Below, one piece after another: positions 54,618 through 63,627 of a DNA stretch of 64,000 bases (positions are counted from its first letter, which is position 1; each line of letters begins with the position of its first letter). The notes under the pieces are model-generated. The model searched no databases, had not been told where the DNA came from, and saw only the letters and a program-made list of their open reading frames with translations. The translations under genes and the position numbers were made by a program. The DNA is from Photobacterium proteolyticum (GTDB lineage Bacteria; Pseudomonadota; Gammaproteobacteria; Enterobacterales; Vibrionaceae): contig NZ_MJIL01000090.1 of assembly GCF_001939735.1 (NCBI RefSeq), forward strand, positions 186,001 through 250,000. Direction: 5' to 3'.

Positions 54618-56012
54618 GGTTCTCTATATGGTATTCTGCGAAGTAGTTATTTGGGGTGAAGAACTGATTCTATTCCTTCATGATAAGTAATATTCATGGA
54701 ACCAGTAAATAGTTTGCATAATTTATATATGTAAAACCTTTCCTTAATATTAAGCTCACCTCTAATCTTCGCTTAAAACTGAGCAAATTTTCAGGGAAGT
54801 ATGCAGTATCACGATATCCATAGACCATTCGCTTCATTACTTTGATTTTGTTCTTTATCCCTTTTAGCCGACAAGTATGAGGGAGTACGCAGCTGAAGTG
54901 GTGATTTTTCCTAGGCATTTTTTGATTTTTTGCAAATGGGGTGAGTGGTTGAACGTTACTCTCCATTACATGTTGCCTCTATATATCCCGCTGCTTTTTG
55001 GCATCCTCCTGACTGTGGCAATACCAAGATCTTTAAGTTGCTCTTTCATTAAGTAAACTACCATGTGGTCTTTGTTGACTTTAAGCTACTCTTCCTGGTA
55101 TCCAGGTATATTGTTCAGGTTGCTTCTATTTTTTTAGTAAAACCCTTTAATCGACGCCGGGTTAGCTTGTCATGCTTAAGTTTGTAGGTAAAGTCTTCTC
55201 GAATACGATAAATTACATACTTGGCAACTAAATGAAACAAGTCATAAATAACCATGGCATTGGGACAATGTTCTTGTACTTCCAAGTCAAAAGCCGTATT
55301 ACTATCCATTGCTACAGCTTCAATCTGCTGGCAATAATCACTTAACATCTCCAAAACGGGTGTATTGATTCTCGGTTTCGTCCTTCATTAATCAACAGTA
55401 CCTGATAGGTATCCGCGTCTGCTATCATTGTGTCGTACCGGTGTAACTTGAACAAAGCGAACTGATTCATAATTAAGCGTTTAACTTTACTCCAGACAGG
55501 CGCTTTAACTTCACTTGCTAAATACCTCTTATCGATGTTCTAACTGGCGTACAATGGAGTTTAACCAGCTCAGAAATGTGCTTTATGGTAAGCTTAGTTA
55601 ATTTTTTCTACTAATTGGATTAAACGTGTTGTTTGTCTAGTAGTAAGGTTCAAGCCAAATGAGTTATTCAGCGAGATACCCCATAGATGGCAGCATAACC
55701 GTCTAACTGCGACCCTTAGAATAACAGCATACTCTATGAGCTTTTTGTCTCAGACGCTTCTTATCGAAATATCATGCACTTTAGCGGAAACTAAACCGCA
55801 ATGACATATTGGATCACGAATCGGAGATAAATGATTTGTAAGGGAATCTTTATACTGCTCTATCTTAGCAGGTGTAACTCCTTCCTAAAAAGCGAAAGGA
55901 GTATGCAGAGTTTAGCATGTGAAACGGTTGGTTGTTAGAGTATTGATTGGCAATTACACAATAACATACCAAACCGTTTTTATATCTTCTTCCTGCTAAT
56001 CCGAGAAGAACC
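54618..56012 (-). mobile_element. Degraded ISL3-family insertion sequence
   Basis: About 1.4 kb, the expected size for ISL3. Candidate ends both begin GGTTCT: plus strand at 54618 and, as the complement of CCGAGAAGAACC, at 56001-56012. They are only weakly alike beyond that, and no 8-bp target duplication is obvious. The content is the broken transposase described separately. It sits 24 bp from the stop of the second sulfatase. Confidence 0.55.
54694..55520 (-). pseudogene. ISL3 transposase, broken
   Basis: Pieces of one transposase appear in different minus-strand frames: IDKRYLASEVKAPVWSKVKR (about 55520-55460), ADADTYQVLLINEGRNR (about 55430-55375), IEAVAMDSNTAFDLEVQEHC (near 55320) and KNKIKVMKRMVYGYRDTAYF (near 54800). 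These match the ISL3 DDE domain. The first catalytic motif (DEFA in active members) reads NQFA, so Asp is lost. Several frameshifts separate the pieces, so it cannot be expressed as one protein. Confidence 0.8.
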
Positions 56013-56035
56013 TGATATTAAGGCAGAACAAAATA

Positions 56036-57583
56036 TTAGGTAAAACCCTTAAGAACACTGGCTGGCACTTCAGCAGGGCGCCAAGGGTCACCAGTGTATT
56101 CAAGCCATGGCATGAGCTCATGCTCGATCAGTTTTTCAATAACAGATTCGTTACCGTCTGCTATATTAGCCATTTGGTATGGGTCTTCAATATTATCGTG
56201 AAGAGTATAGGAGAGGGGTTTACCGATCCTTCGATCGATAACAAGGGTATAGCGATCGGTACGGACACCTCGACGACCATAAGACTGGGCGCCATATGGA
56301 ACAAAAGTATAAAGTTGCGATGTCGGGCGCTTATCGCCTGCTTTGCCTTTCACGGTATTGGCGAAGTTAATCCCTTCAACAGTATCTGGAATATACTCTT
56401 CCATTCCCATGAGGCCAAAAATTGTTGGGTAAATATCTGGAGCTGAGAAAAGAAGATTATCTTGGTTTGGTTTCAGTGTTCCTGGCCAGCGGAAGATCAT
56501 AGGTATTCGCATTGCTTCTTCATAATGCGTATTTTTGGTTGGCTTACCGTTAGAACCCATGCAACTTCCATGGTCAGAAAAGAAGACGACAAGGGTTTCT
56601 TCTGCTAATTGTAAGCGATCCAGTTCATCAATAATGCGGCCAAACTGCTCATCAACACCATTTACCATTGCCATGTATTCTTTAAAATACTTGGGTCCAT
56701 AGCCCTCTGGATATTTCTTATCCCATTGAACATTTGGTCGGGTATTTAGGCTTTCAGAGGACTTACCGCTAAATCGATCAAGGTATTTTTGAGGGATCTG
56801 ATCATAAGGGGAATGCGGCGGGTTCATCGATACAACAAGCGTAAATGGTTTATCGTTGTCTCGATAACTGCCCCCTTCATTTCGCAAGTACTTAATCGCA
56901 ATGTCAGCCTCATGCTCAGGGCTCCATTGGTTGATTCTTAGCGGTTTATCCCGTGGGGTATCGTTAGTCCAGTACATTGGAGTCAGATGTTTGTCATAGG
57001 TACCGTATGAATACCAGAAATCAAAGCCATGACGTTTATCTGGAGCGGTCCAGTCATTCCAATAACGCCCTTCCATAGGATTATTGTAGCTTGGTATATA
57101 AGGGGCTTCTGGAGCATCAAGATGCCACTTACCAATATAGCCCATGCTATAGCCATGGCTTTTCATCACATCAGACCAAGTCTGACTTTGTTTCTTTAAC
57201 TCAATACCAAAGTCTTTACCGCCAAAGTTTCCAGTCATACCTGTATGGCTATTACCCTGTATTCCATTACGATATGGGTATTGGCCAGTCATCAGCATCC
57301 CGCGGAAAGGTGTGCAGAGTGGAAAGTTAGAAACAGCTTGAGGTAATACCACTCCTTGTTTAGCAAATTTATTGATATTTGGAGTGAGAGAGGGGTCTTG
57401 GTTCATAAAACCAAGTGCCTGAGTACGCATTTCATCAGGAAATATTATCAATAGATTGGGCTTAGCGGCTGTTTTTTTTGGCTTTTTTGTAACCTCTGTT
57501 GCCAATGAGGAGCAGCCTGGAGTTGCTGCTACAGCTCCAGTAACCGCAATTCCTTTCAGTAAATCACGACGAGAGAATGACAT
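56036..57583 (-). CDS. Second Tat-exported sulfatase
   Basis: A 515-aa sulfatase starting MSFSRRDLLKGIAVTGA, a twin-arginine signal; a cysteine in TPGCSS could be a lipobox. The formylglycine motif is C90-T-P92-F-R94 (PLCTPFRGMLMTGQ), the metal-binding region is PDE (D50-E51), and the later metal pair is in VVFFSDHGSCMGSNG. It differs clearly from the first sulfatase, so a different sulfate position is likely. An in-frame ATG at 57616 lacks a Tat start, so I prefer 57583. It is divergent from agaR across a region packed with operators. Confidence 0.87.
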   Translation of the reverse strand: MSFSRRDLLKGIAVTGAVAATPGCSSLATEVTKKPKKTAAKPNLLIIFPDEMRTQALGFMNQDPSLTPNINKFAKQGVVLPQAVSNFPLCTPFRGMLMTGQYPYRNGIQGNSHTGMTGNFGGKDFGIELKKQSQTWSDVMKSHGYSMGYIGKWHLDAPEAPYIPSYNNPMEGRYWNDWTAPDKRHGFDFWYSYGTYDKHLTPMYWTNDTPRDKPLRINQWSPEHEADIAIKYLRNEGGSYRDNDKPFTLVVSMNPPHSPYDQIPQKYLDRFSGKSSESLNTRPNVQWDKKYPEGYGPKYFKEYMAMVNGVDEQFGRIIDELDRLQLAEETLVVFFSDHGSCMGSNGKPTKNTHYEEAMRIPMIFRWPGTLKPNQDNLLFSAPDIYPTIFGLMGMEEYIPDTVEGINFANTVKGKAGDKRPTSQLYTFVPYGAQSYGRRGVRTDRYTLVIDRRIGKPLSYTLHDNIEDPYQMANIADGNESVIEKLIEHELMPWLEYTGDPWRPAEVPASVLKGFT

Positions 57584-57749
57584 GAAATGTTTCCTTATAA
57601 CTATGCTATCATGCACGTTTGAAATATGTGATATGAAAGCATTTACTTATAAAAGTAAACCTTATTGCTTTCATGTTGCTGTATTTTGTTTCTTTTGTTT
57701 TTGGTTTGCGTGTTATCGTAAGCTATCAAAAGTGTGTGGGCTATGTTTT

Positions 57750-57757
57750 AGATCACA
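57750..57757. promoter_or_regulatory. CRP-like half-site upstream of the second sulfatase
   Basis: AGATCACA within TTTTAGATCACAAAAT. The left half of a full CRP site is not well matched. Confidence 0.4.
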
Positions 57758-57920
57758 AAATTAACCTCAATTTGGCTTGAAGTGCCTTTTTGTTTTCATA
57801 CTGAAAGTAGAGTCTTTGCGTTGAGATTTGATCTACGCTAAATTCGTTTTTAGAGCTAGTTAAGTAGCTAGCATTAAGTGTTAGGAATAAGCAGATATTG
57901 ACTTTCAATGCCTTCTCTTT

Positions 57921-57935
57921 GAAAGATTTCGTAAA
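57921..57935. promoter_or_regulatory. Weak GAAAG-type operator, agaR/sulfatase divergent region
   Basis: GAAAGATTTCGTAAA keeps the first half of the repeat. Its GATTTCGTAAA also occurs at 29500, upstream of the heparin lyase. Confidence 0.35.
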
Positions 57936-57951
57936 TTATAGTCAATAAAAC

Positions 57952-57966
57952 GAAAGAATGTGAAAG
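57952..57966. promoter_or_regulatory. GAAAG-N5-GAAAG operator upstream of agaR
   Basis: GAAAGAATGTGAAAG is an exact repeat 99 bp before the agaR start. Autoregulation by AgaR is the natural reading. The 57584-58064 gap has no gene. Confidence 0.65.
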
Positions 57967-58025
57967 AGATCGCAAGTTTTTGTTCTTTCTGTTGTACCTT
58001 TTAATTTTGGATGTAAGCTTAATTC

Positions 58026-58040
58026 GAAACCAAATGAAGA
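58026..58040. promoter_or_regulatory. GAAAG-type operator close to the agaR start
   Basis: GAAACCAAATGAAGA has two mismatches to the repeat but the same spacing, immediately before the agaR ribosome site. Binding here would block the start region. Confidence 0.4.
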
Positions 58041-58064
58041 TTTGAGTTTCAGGAGACGTAAACA

Positions 58065-58841
58065 ATGATTAGTGCTGTCGAAAGACGAATGGAAATCGTT
58101 AATGTGGTAAACCGTGATGGTAAAGCCCGTGTCGAAGACCTTGCTTCTAGATTTGGTGTCTCCAGTGTCACCATTCGTAGTGACCTAAGTTTTTTGGAAA
58201 AAAATGGTTATGTTGTTCGTTCTCACGGCGCTGCCATACCAAATACTGGGGTCATAGCAGAATTAACTGTTCATGAAAAGCGTCGTCAAAATTCTGGCGT
58301 TAAGTCGTTACTTGGACAAGCTGCTGCTGATCTTATTGAAGATGGTGACACAGTCATTCTGGATTCGGGAACTACTACACGTGAAATTGCTTCAAGTCTT
58401 TGCAACGTTGAAAATGTAGTAGTTATGACCAATGGTCTGGATGTGGCTATGGAGTTGTCATCATCATCTGGTATTGATGTTTTGATGACTGGTGGTGTAC
58501 TTAGAAAGAAAGCTTTATCTTTTTCAGGATCACAAGCTGAGAATAGTTTAAAGAACTATCGTTTTGATAAAGTATTCTTAGGTGTTGATGGATTTGATCT
58601 TCGAGCAGGAATAACAACACACAATGAACAAGAAGCTAGTTTAAACCGTTTAATGTGTGATATTTCTGAGCAAGTAATAGCGGTAGCTGATTCAAGTAAG
58701 TTTGGTAAACGCAGTTGTCATATGATTCGTGAATTTGGTCATATAGATACACTGGTTACAGATTCTGGTATTCCTGATGATTATGTTCAAGGTTTACGAG
58801 ACATGAAGGTTAACGTTGTTATTGTTGAAAAGATAGATTAA
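58065..58841 (+). CDS. agaR: AgaR, DeoR-family repressor of the N-acetylgalactosamine genes
   Basis: A 258-aa regulator. The N-terminal DeoR winged helix covers residues 5-60 (RRMEIVNVVNRDGKARVEDL, RFGVSSVTIRSDLSFLEKNG). The sugar-phosphate-binding domain follows, with DGDTVILDSGTTTREIASSL and IAVADSSKFGKRS. Members repress until bound by a phosphosugar, here probably GalNAc-6-P or GalN-6-P. Context with kbaZ, agaS and the GalNAc-type PTS supports AgaR rather than other DeoR members. Several GAAAG operators lie just upstream. AGGAG precedes the ATG. Confidence 0.85.
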   Translation: MISAVERRMEIVNVVNRDGKARVEDLASRFGVSSVTIRSDLSFLEKNGYVVRSHGAAIPNTGVIAELTVHEKRRQNSGVKSLLGQAAADLIEDGDTVILDSGTTTREIASSLCNVENVVVMTNGLDVAMELSSSSGIDVLMTGGVLRKKALSFSGSQAENSLKNYRFDKVFLGVDGFDLRAGITTHNEQEASLNRLMCDISEQVIAVADSSKFGKRSCHMIREFGHIDTLVTDSGIPDDYVQGLRDMKVNVVIVEKID

Positions 58842-58850
58842 CTTTCTTTT

Positions 58851-58902
58851 ATGTACTAACTCCATAGTGACATTGCAGATGTTAGTTTTGGAGTTAGTAC
58901 AT
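58851..58902 (+). promoter_or_regulatory. Long hairpin masking the kbaZ ribosome site and start codon
   Basis: ATGTACTAACTCCA (58851-58864) is exactly complementary to TGGAGTTAGTACAT (58889-58902). The second arm contains GGAG (the kbaZ Shine-Dalgarno) and the first two bases of its ATG. A second GTTAGT at 58881-58886 can pair with the same left arm, so an alternative fold exists that frees the ribosome site. There is no T-run, so this is not an intrinsic terminator. Confidence 0.65.
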
Positions 58903-60184
58903 GAACACCCTTCTTGATATCGTAAAGCGCCACAAGTCAGGCGAACAAAATGGAATATATTCTGTTTGTTCTGCTCATCCCTTTGTTATTGAAGCCGCAA
59001 TTCTACAGGCGTTGCACGATAGTTCCCCTCTGCTGATTGAAGCTACGTCAAACCAAGTTGATCAGTATGGTGGTTATACTGGAATGACGCCGGTAGATTT
59101 CAGAAACTTCGTGTTCAATATGGCGGAAGAACTCAATTTTCCCGTTGAAAATCTAATATTAGGTGGCGATCACTTAGGTCCAAACCGTTGGCAAGACCTA
59201 CCTGCTTCAGAAGCAATGCTAAAAGCTGATGCTCTTATCGCAGCTTATGTGACTGCAGGGTTTAAAAAAATTCATCTCGATTGCAGCATGTCATGTGCCG
59301 ATGATCCTGTTCCTTTGTCAGATGAAGTGGTTGCTTCACGCGCAGCCCGGCTTGCAAAAGTAGCTGAAAATGCATCATTTGATGCATTTGGCACAAGTGA
59401 CATTGTATATGTTATCGGTACTGAAGTGCCTGTACCGGGCGGTGCTGCTGAAGAGCTGGAAGGGGTGGAAGTCACTTCGCCTGAAGCCGCTAAAAAGACC
59501 ATTAAGTGCCATCAGCAAGCATTTGAACAAGAAGGTGTATCTAATTGCTGGTCACGCGTTATTGGTTTGGTTGTTCAGCCTGGTGTTGAGTTCGATCATA
59601 CTGGTGTGATTGATTACTGCGCTGAAAGCGCACAGGAGCTAAGTAAGGTCGTTGATGATTATGAGAACCTTCTTTTTGAAGCCCACTCAACCGATTATCA
59701 ACCTGATCAGGCCTATCATGAGTTAGTAAGTGATCATTTTGCTATTCTCAAAGTAGGTCCAGCACTTACTTTTGCTATGCGTGAAGCGCTATATAATTTG
59801 TGTGCTATTGAAGAAGAGATTATTCCAAAAGTTTATTCATCTAATTTAAAAGAGCAAATTGAAAATAAAATGTGTAATAGCCCAGAATACTGGCAAAAGT
59901 ATTATCAGGGTGATGAAAATGCACAGAGATTTGCGAGAAGCTATAGCTTCAGTGACCGAATTCGTTATTACTGGCCTGACGAGAATATTACTTCAGCTCA
60001 AGATAAGTTATTTAATAACTTATCTCGTTCAGGGATGCCTTTACCACTCGTTAGTCAGTACCTGCCAGGTCAGTTTAATGCTGTTAGAAATGGTGAAATT
60101 AAATCTTCACCTAAAGCATTTGTTATCGACAAAATTCAACAAGTGCTCCGAGTCTATTCTAATGCTTGTAAATTCTCTAAATAA
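58901..60184 (+). CDS. kbaZ: Tagatose-1,6-bisphosphate aldolase accessory subunit KbaZ/GatZ-like
   Basis: A 427-aa protein that supports the class II aldolase KbaY in cleaving tagatose 1,6-bisphosphate to DHAP and glyceraldehyde 3-phosphate. Family signatures are [48 protein letters not shown] and [15 protein letters not shown]. The length is typical (about 420-430). The catalytic partner KbaY is not seen in the window and may be past 64 kb. Its translation start is inside a hairpin. Confidence 0.9.
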   Translation: MNTLLDIVKRHKSGEQNGIYSVCSAHPFVIEAAILQALHDSSPLLIEATSNQVDQYGGYTGMTPVDFRNFVFNMAEELNFPVENLILGGDHLGPNRWQDLPASEAMLKADALIAAYVTAGFKKIHLDCSMSCADDPVPLSDEVVASRAARLAKVAENASFDAFGTSDIVYVIGTEVPVPGGAAEELEGVEVTSPEAAKKTIKCHQQAFEQEGVSNCWSRVIGLVVQPGVEFDHTGVIDYCAESAQELSKVVDDYENLLFEAHSTDYQPDQAYHELVSDHFAILKVGPALTFAMREALYNLCAIEEEIIPKVYSSNLKEQIENKMCNSPEYWQKYYQGDENAQRFARSYSFSDRIRYYWPDENITSAQDKLFNNLSRSGMPLPLVSQYLPGQFNAVRNGEIKSSPKAFVIDKIQQVLRVYSNACKFSK

Positions 60185-60198
60185 TTAAGGAAATAATA

Positions 60199-61362
60199 AT
60201 GACACAATATTTAGGCCTAGAAGACGCTGATCTAGAAAGTCTTAAGGCTTTTTGGACTGCAAAAGAAATTGAACAGCAGCCAGATTGTTGGATGAAAACA
60301 TTTTCAATTGTTAATGAGTGCCGAACGGCGATTAATACCTTTCTTGAGTCGGCTTTTGCGCATCCCGAGTTGAGAATTGTTCTTACTGGTGCAGGTACAT
60401 CTGCTTTCGCTGGACGTGCTTTAGCCCCTGTGTTATCGAAAGTTGTTAGCGGTCGTGTTGAAGCTATAGCTACGACTGATATTGTTTCAAATCCACACCA
60501 CTATTTTGCTGAAGATATTCCAACGCTGGTTGTTTCATTTGCTCGTTCTGGCAATAGCCCTGAAAGTGTGGCGGCCGTTGAACTCGCAAATCAAACTCTA
60601 AGCCATTGTTATCACTTGGTTTTGACTTGTAATGATCAAGGTGAGTTGTATCAGCGTTGTAGTCATGACGAGCGTTCTTTTGCTCTTTTAATGCCGGAAG
60701 AAACGAATGACAAATCTTTTGCCATGACGTCCAGTTTTTCTTCGATGATGCTTGCAGCTTTTTCAATTTTCGCTGGAAAAGATGTCTTTTCGAAAGAAAT
60801 CGAAAGGCTTTGTAAGTGTTCTGAGGCATTGATCAAAGAAATAAATCTTCCGATCAGTAATATAGCAGGCAGGAATACAGGCAGGGTTATCTATTTGGGT
60901 AGCGGATGTTTTCAGGGGTTAGCTCAGGAATCAGCCTTAAAGCTGCTCGAACTAACCGCAGGTAAGGTTGTTGCTTGCTTTGATTCTCCTTTGGGTTTCC
61001 GTCACGGACCGAAATCTATTGTCGATAATCAAACCTTAATTGTTGTCTTTATTTCAAATGATCCATATACACGAAAATATGATCTGGATCTATTGAAAGA
61101 ACTACGGCGAGATAATATTGCAAATTGTGTTGTTGCAATTACCTCAAAATTAGATGAGGTTGTAACTGAGGGTGAATATTTTCATGTTGAAAATATGGAT
61201 CTGGCATCTGATGTTGAGTTGTTATTTCCTTACATGTTATTTGCACAAATATATGCTTTCCATCGTTCATTAGTATTAGGTAATACACCTGATAACCCTT
61301 GTCCTACTGGCGAGGTAAATCGAGTTGTTCAGGGTGTTACTATTCATAAATTTAATAATTAG
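60199..61362 (+). CDS. agaS: AgaS, galactosamine-6-phosphate deaminase/isomerase (SIS protein)
   Basis: A 387-aa protein with two SIS domains: the first around RIVLTGAGTSAFAGRALAPV and VVSFARSGNSPESVAAVELA, the second around VIYLGSGCFQGLAQESALKL and GFRHGPKSIV. AgaS converts D-galactosamine 6-phosphate to tagatose 6-phosphate and ammonia. It is 14 bp behind kbaZ in the same operon. The order (Z, S, then PTS) differs from E. coli, where agaS is downstream of agaA. Confidence 0.9.
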   Translation: MTQYLGLEDADLESLKAFWTAKEIEQQPDCWMKTFSIVNECRTAINTFLESAFAHPELRIVLTGAGTSAFAGRALAPVLSKVVSGRVEAIATTDIVSNPHHYFAEDIPTLVVSFARSGNSPESVAAVELANQTLSHCYHLVLTCNDQGELYQRCSHDERSFALLMPEETNDKSFAMTSSFSSMMLAAFSIFAGKDVFSKEIERLCKCSEALIKEINLPISNIAGRNTGRVIYLGSGCFQGLAQESALKLLELTAGKVVACFDSPLGFRHGPKSIVDNQTLIVVFISNDPYTRKYDLDLLKELRRDNIANCVVAITSKLDEVVTEGEYFHVENMDLASDVELLFPYMLFAQIYAFHRSLVLGNTPDNPCPTGEVNRVVQGVTIHKFNN

Positions 61363-61377
61363 ACAAGGGTTAATATT

Positions 61378-61875
61378 ATGACGTCACCAAATATTGTTTG
61401 GACGCGAATTGATGAGCGTCTTTTACACGGCCAAATCCGAATTACTTGGGGTAAACATACTGAAGCAAATTTGATTCTGGTTGCTAATGATGATGCTGCA
61501 GAAGGTCCGAATGCTGCATTTATGCAGGCTGGGATGAAAGCATCAGCTGGCGGTGAATATGCCGTTCGATTCTTCTCAATCCAGAAAACGATTGATGTGA
61601 TTCACAAAGCATCTCCGAAGCAGCGTATTTTTGTTCTGTGTAACACTCCCGAAGACGTAGCTCGCTTGGTTGAGGGCGGGGTGCCTATTACTCATTGTAA
61701 TGTTGGCAATATGCACTTTCATGAAGGCAAGAAACAAATTGCGAAAACAGTATCTGTAAATAGTGACGATATTAATGCATTTGAACGTCTTGTTAAATGT
61801 GGTGTTACTTGTACGGTTCAGAATACCCCTGATCAGAATCCAGAAGATGTGCTTGAGCTTGCTGTTTCAGCTTAG
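61378..61875 (+). CDS. agaV: Mannose-family PTS EIIB, AgaV-like
   Basis: A 165-aa cytoplasmic phosphocarrier. WTRIDERLLHGQIRITWG contains the phosphorylated histidine of EIIB in the mannose family. The chain continues in the usual way (IFVLCNTPEDVARLVEGGVP, HCNVGNMHFHEGKKQI). It passes phosphate from EIIA to the sugar during uptake of N-acetylgalactosamine or galactosamine. Confidence 0.9.
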   Translation: MTSPNIVWTRIDERLLHGQIRITWGKHTEANLILVANDDAAEGPNAAFMQAGMKASAGGEYAVRFFSIQKTIDVIHKASPKQRIFVLCNTPEDVARLVEGGVPITHCNVGNMHFHEGKKQIAKTVSVNSDDINAFERLVKCGVTCTVQNTPDQNPEDVLELAVSA

Positions 61876-61922
61876 TAACTCTTATCAACAACACGTAAAC
61901 AACGATTGAAAAGGATTGAGTC

Positions 61923-62690
61923 ATGTTTTTTGAAGCTTCGCTTGTTGCAATATGGGCGTTCTTCTGTGGCATCGACAAGTATGATGTTGCACTGAACATT
62001 CATCGGCCATTAATTACAGGGCCTGTCGTTGGTCTTTTAATGGGAGATCTGCAAATTGGTTTAATTGCTGGCGCTACGCTTGAGTTAGCTTGGCTTGGAC
62101 TTGTACCTAATGCTGGAGCTCAGCCGCCAGATGTAACGATGGGTACGATTGCTGCTGTTGCCTTTGCTGTGATGACTGGACAGTCGGCTGAGGTCGCTAT
62201 GGGTGTGGGTATGCCTATAGCGGTGTTGATGCAGATGCTTGTTATCGGCTTCTTTGCATTAACGTCTTTCACTATGGGTAAAGCTGATGAGTATGCAGAA
62301 CGTGGTGACTCTGGAGGAATAGATCGTCTGCTAATAGCAACTATTTCGCTACGATCTTTGTTGTATGCGTTTATTGCTTTTATCACCGTTTATTTTGGTG
62401 AGTATGCTGCTACATGGATTGATGAAAATGCGCCTAAAGTTTTATTAGAAGGCTTAGGTATTGGTGCCAAGATGGTTCCTGCTATCGGCTTTGCGATGTT
62501 GCTTAAAATCATGTGGTCAAAAGAAGTTGCAGGTGTTTTCTTCATTGGCTTTGTTATGACGACTTACTTGAAGTTACCAATTATGGCCGTTGCTATTATT
62601 GGGGCATCTATAGCTGCACTTTACTACTTCTTTAGTGGAACAAATGAAACGTCAACTAATCAAGCAGAGGAATTTGAAGATGGCATCTGA
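61923..62690 (+). CDS. agaW: Mannose-family PTS EIIC, AgaW-like
   Basis: A 255-aa inner-membrane subunit with several helices. FCGIDKYDVALNIHRPLITG and LELAWLGLVPNAGAQPPDVT are the standard EIIC-man signatures near the sugar site. With EIID it forms the translocation channel. It overlaps the EIID start by 11 bp. Confidence 0.9.
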   Translation: MFFEASLVAIWAFFCGIDKYDVALNIHRPLITGPVVGLLMGDLQIGLIAGATLELAWLGLVPNAGAQPPDVTMGTIAAVAFAVMTGQSAEVAMGVGMPIAVLMQMLVIGFFALTSFTMGKADEYAERGDSGGIDRLLIATISLRSLLYAFIAFITVYFGEYAATWIDENAPKVLLEGLGIGAKMVPAIGFAMLLKIMWSKEVAGVFFIGFVMTTYLKLPIMAVAIIGASIAALYYFFSGTNETSTNQAEEFEDGI

Positions 62691-63573
62691 TATTACAGCT
62701 GGCACTCTAGCTGATAAAAATAGTAAGGTTCAAGAAAGCCTTGTTGATGATATTGATTCATATGAAGACACTACGCCGCGCAAAGTAATTACCAAGAAAG
62801 ATCTTTGGATCTGTGCAATCCGTGGTCTTTTCATGGAAGGTAACTTTAACTTTGAACGAATGCAAGGCGGTGGTTTTGCTTATTCCATCATTCCTGCCTT
62901 GAAAAAAATTCATGGTAATAATAAGCGTGACTTTGCAAAAGCTTTGAAGAATCACCTGCAGTTTTTTAATGCTAGCCCTAAGTTGTTTACTTTCTTGTTG
63001 GGTACTTCCATTGCTATGGAAGAAAACAAAGAAAAGCCATCAACTGTGAATGTTATGAAAGTGGCTGGTATGGGGCCTACTGGTGGTATTGGTGATGCCA
63101 TTGATCATATGACACTGATGCCACTGACTTTGGCTCTTGGGGCTTCGATTGCAATGGAAGGGTCTATTGCTGGCCCGTTTGTTTTCTTCTTCCTATATCA
63201 GATTGTTCACTTTGCCGTGTACTTTGGCCTGATGTTTATGGGCTATAAAGCTGGTACTGCCGCCATGGTCAACATGAGTGATGCAACTGAGAAGTTAGCA
63301 AAAGCTGCCAATATTATGGGTATCTTTGTTATCGGTGCCTTGTCGGCCACCTTTATCAGGGTACAAACCACGGCGTCGCTTGAGTTGGGCGGCAAAGTGG
63401 TTGAACTGCAAAGTGCGCTTTTTGACAAAATAATGCCAAATCTGCTGCCGCTAGCACTGGTGTTCTTTATGTTCAAGATGGTGAAAGGAACAGGTTTCTG
63501 GGCTAAGCCTCCGGTCTTGATTTTCTCCACCCTTGCTGCTGGTGTCGTCGGTCATTTCATTGGCATCTTGTAA
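62680..63573 (+). CDS. agaE: Mannose-family PTS EIID, AgaE-like
   Basis: A 297-aa subunit. RGLFMEGNFNFERMQGGGFA and FLLGTSIAMEENKEKP with AGMGPTGGIGDAIDHMTLMP are the diagnostic EIID motifs. A polar N-terminal extension of about 35 residues precedes them. The start at 62680 is preceded by GAGGAA, within the end of agaW; an ATG at 62635 lies inside agaW and is not used. Confidence 0.9.
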   Translation: MASDITAGTLADKNSKVQESLVDDIDSYEDTTPRKVITKKDLWICAIRGLFMEGNFNFERMQGGGFAYSIIPALKKIHGNNKRDFAKALKNHLQFFNASPKLFTFLLGTSIAMEENKEKPSTVNVMKVAGMGPTGGIGDAIDHMTLMPLTLALGASIAMEGSIAGPFVFFFLYQIVHFAVYFGLMFMGYKAGTAAMVNMSDATEKLAKAANIMGIFVIGALSATFIRVQTTASLELGGKVVELQSALFDKIMPNLLPLALVFFMFKMVKGTGFWAKPPVLIFSTLAAGVVGHFIGIL

Positions 63574-63592
63574 CTAATATTTTCGATCTTTT

Positions 63593-63610
63593 GGGAGGAG
63601 CTTTCCTCCC
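63593..63610 (+). terminator. Intercistronic hairpin between agaE and agaF
   Basis: GGGAGGA (63593-63599) pairs with TCCTCCC (63604-63610), loop GCTT. It is followed by TTATT and soon by the agaF ribosome site, so it probably modulates expression or stability. Confidence 0.55.
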
Positions 63611-63627
63611 TTATTAAGGATTTTCTG

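Noticed and set aside
55115-55354. Small independent gene in the ISL3 region
   Set aside because: Its sequence is the DDE portion of a transposase and continues in other frames, so it is a fragment, not a gene.
58851-58902. agaR terminator
   Set aside because: The stem is strong, but no T-run follows and the second arm includes the kbaZ start codon.
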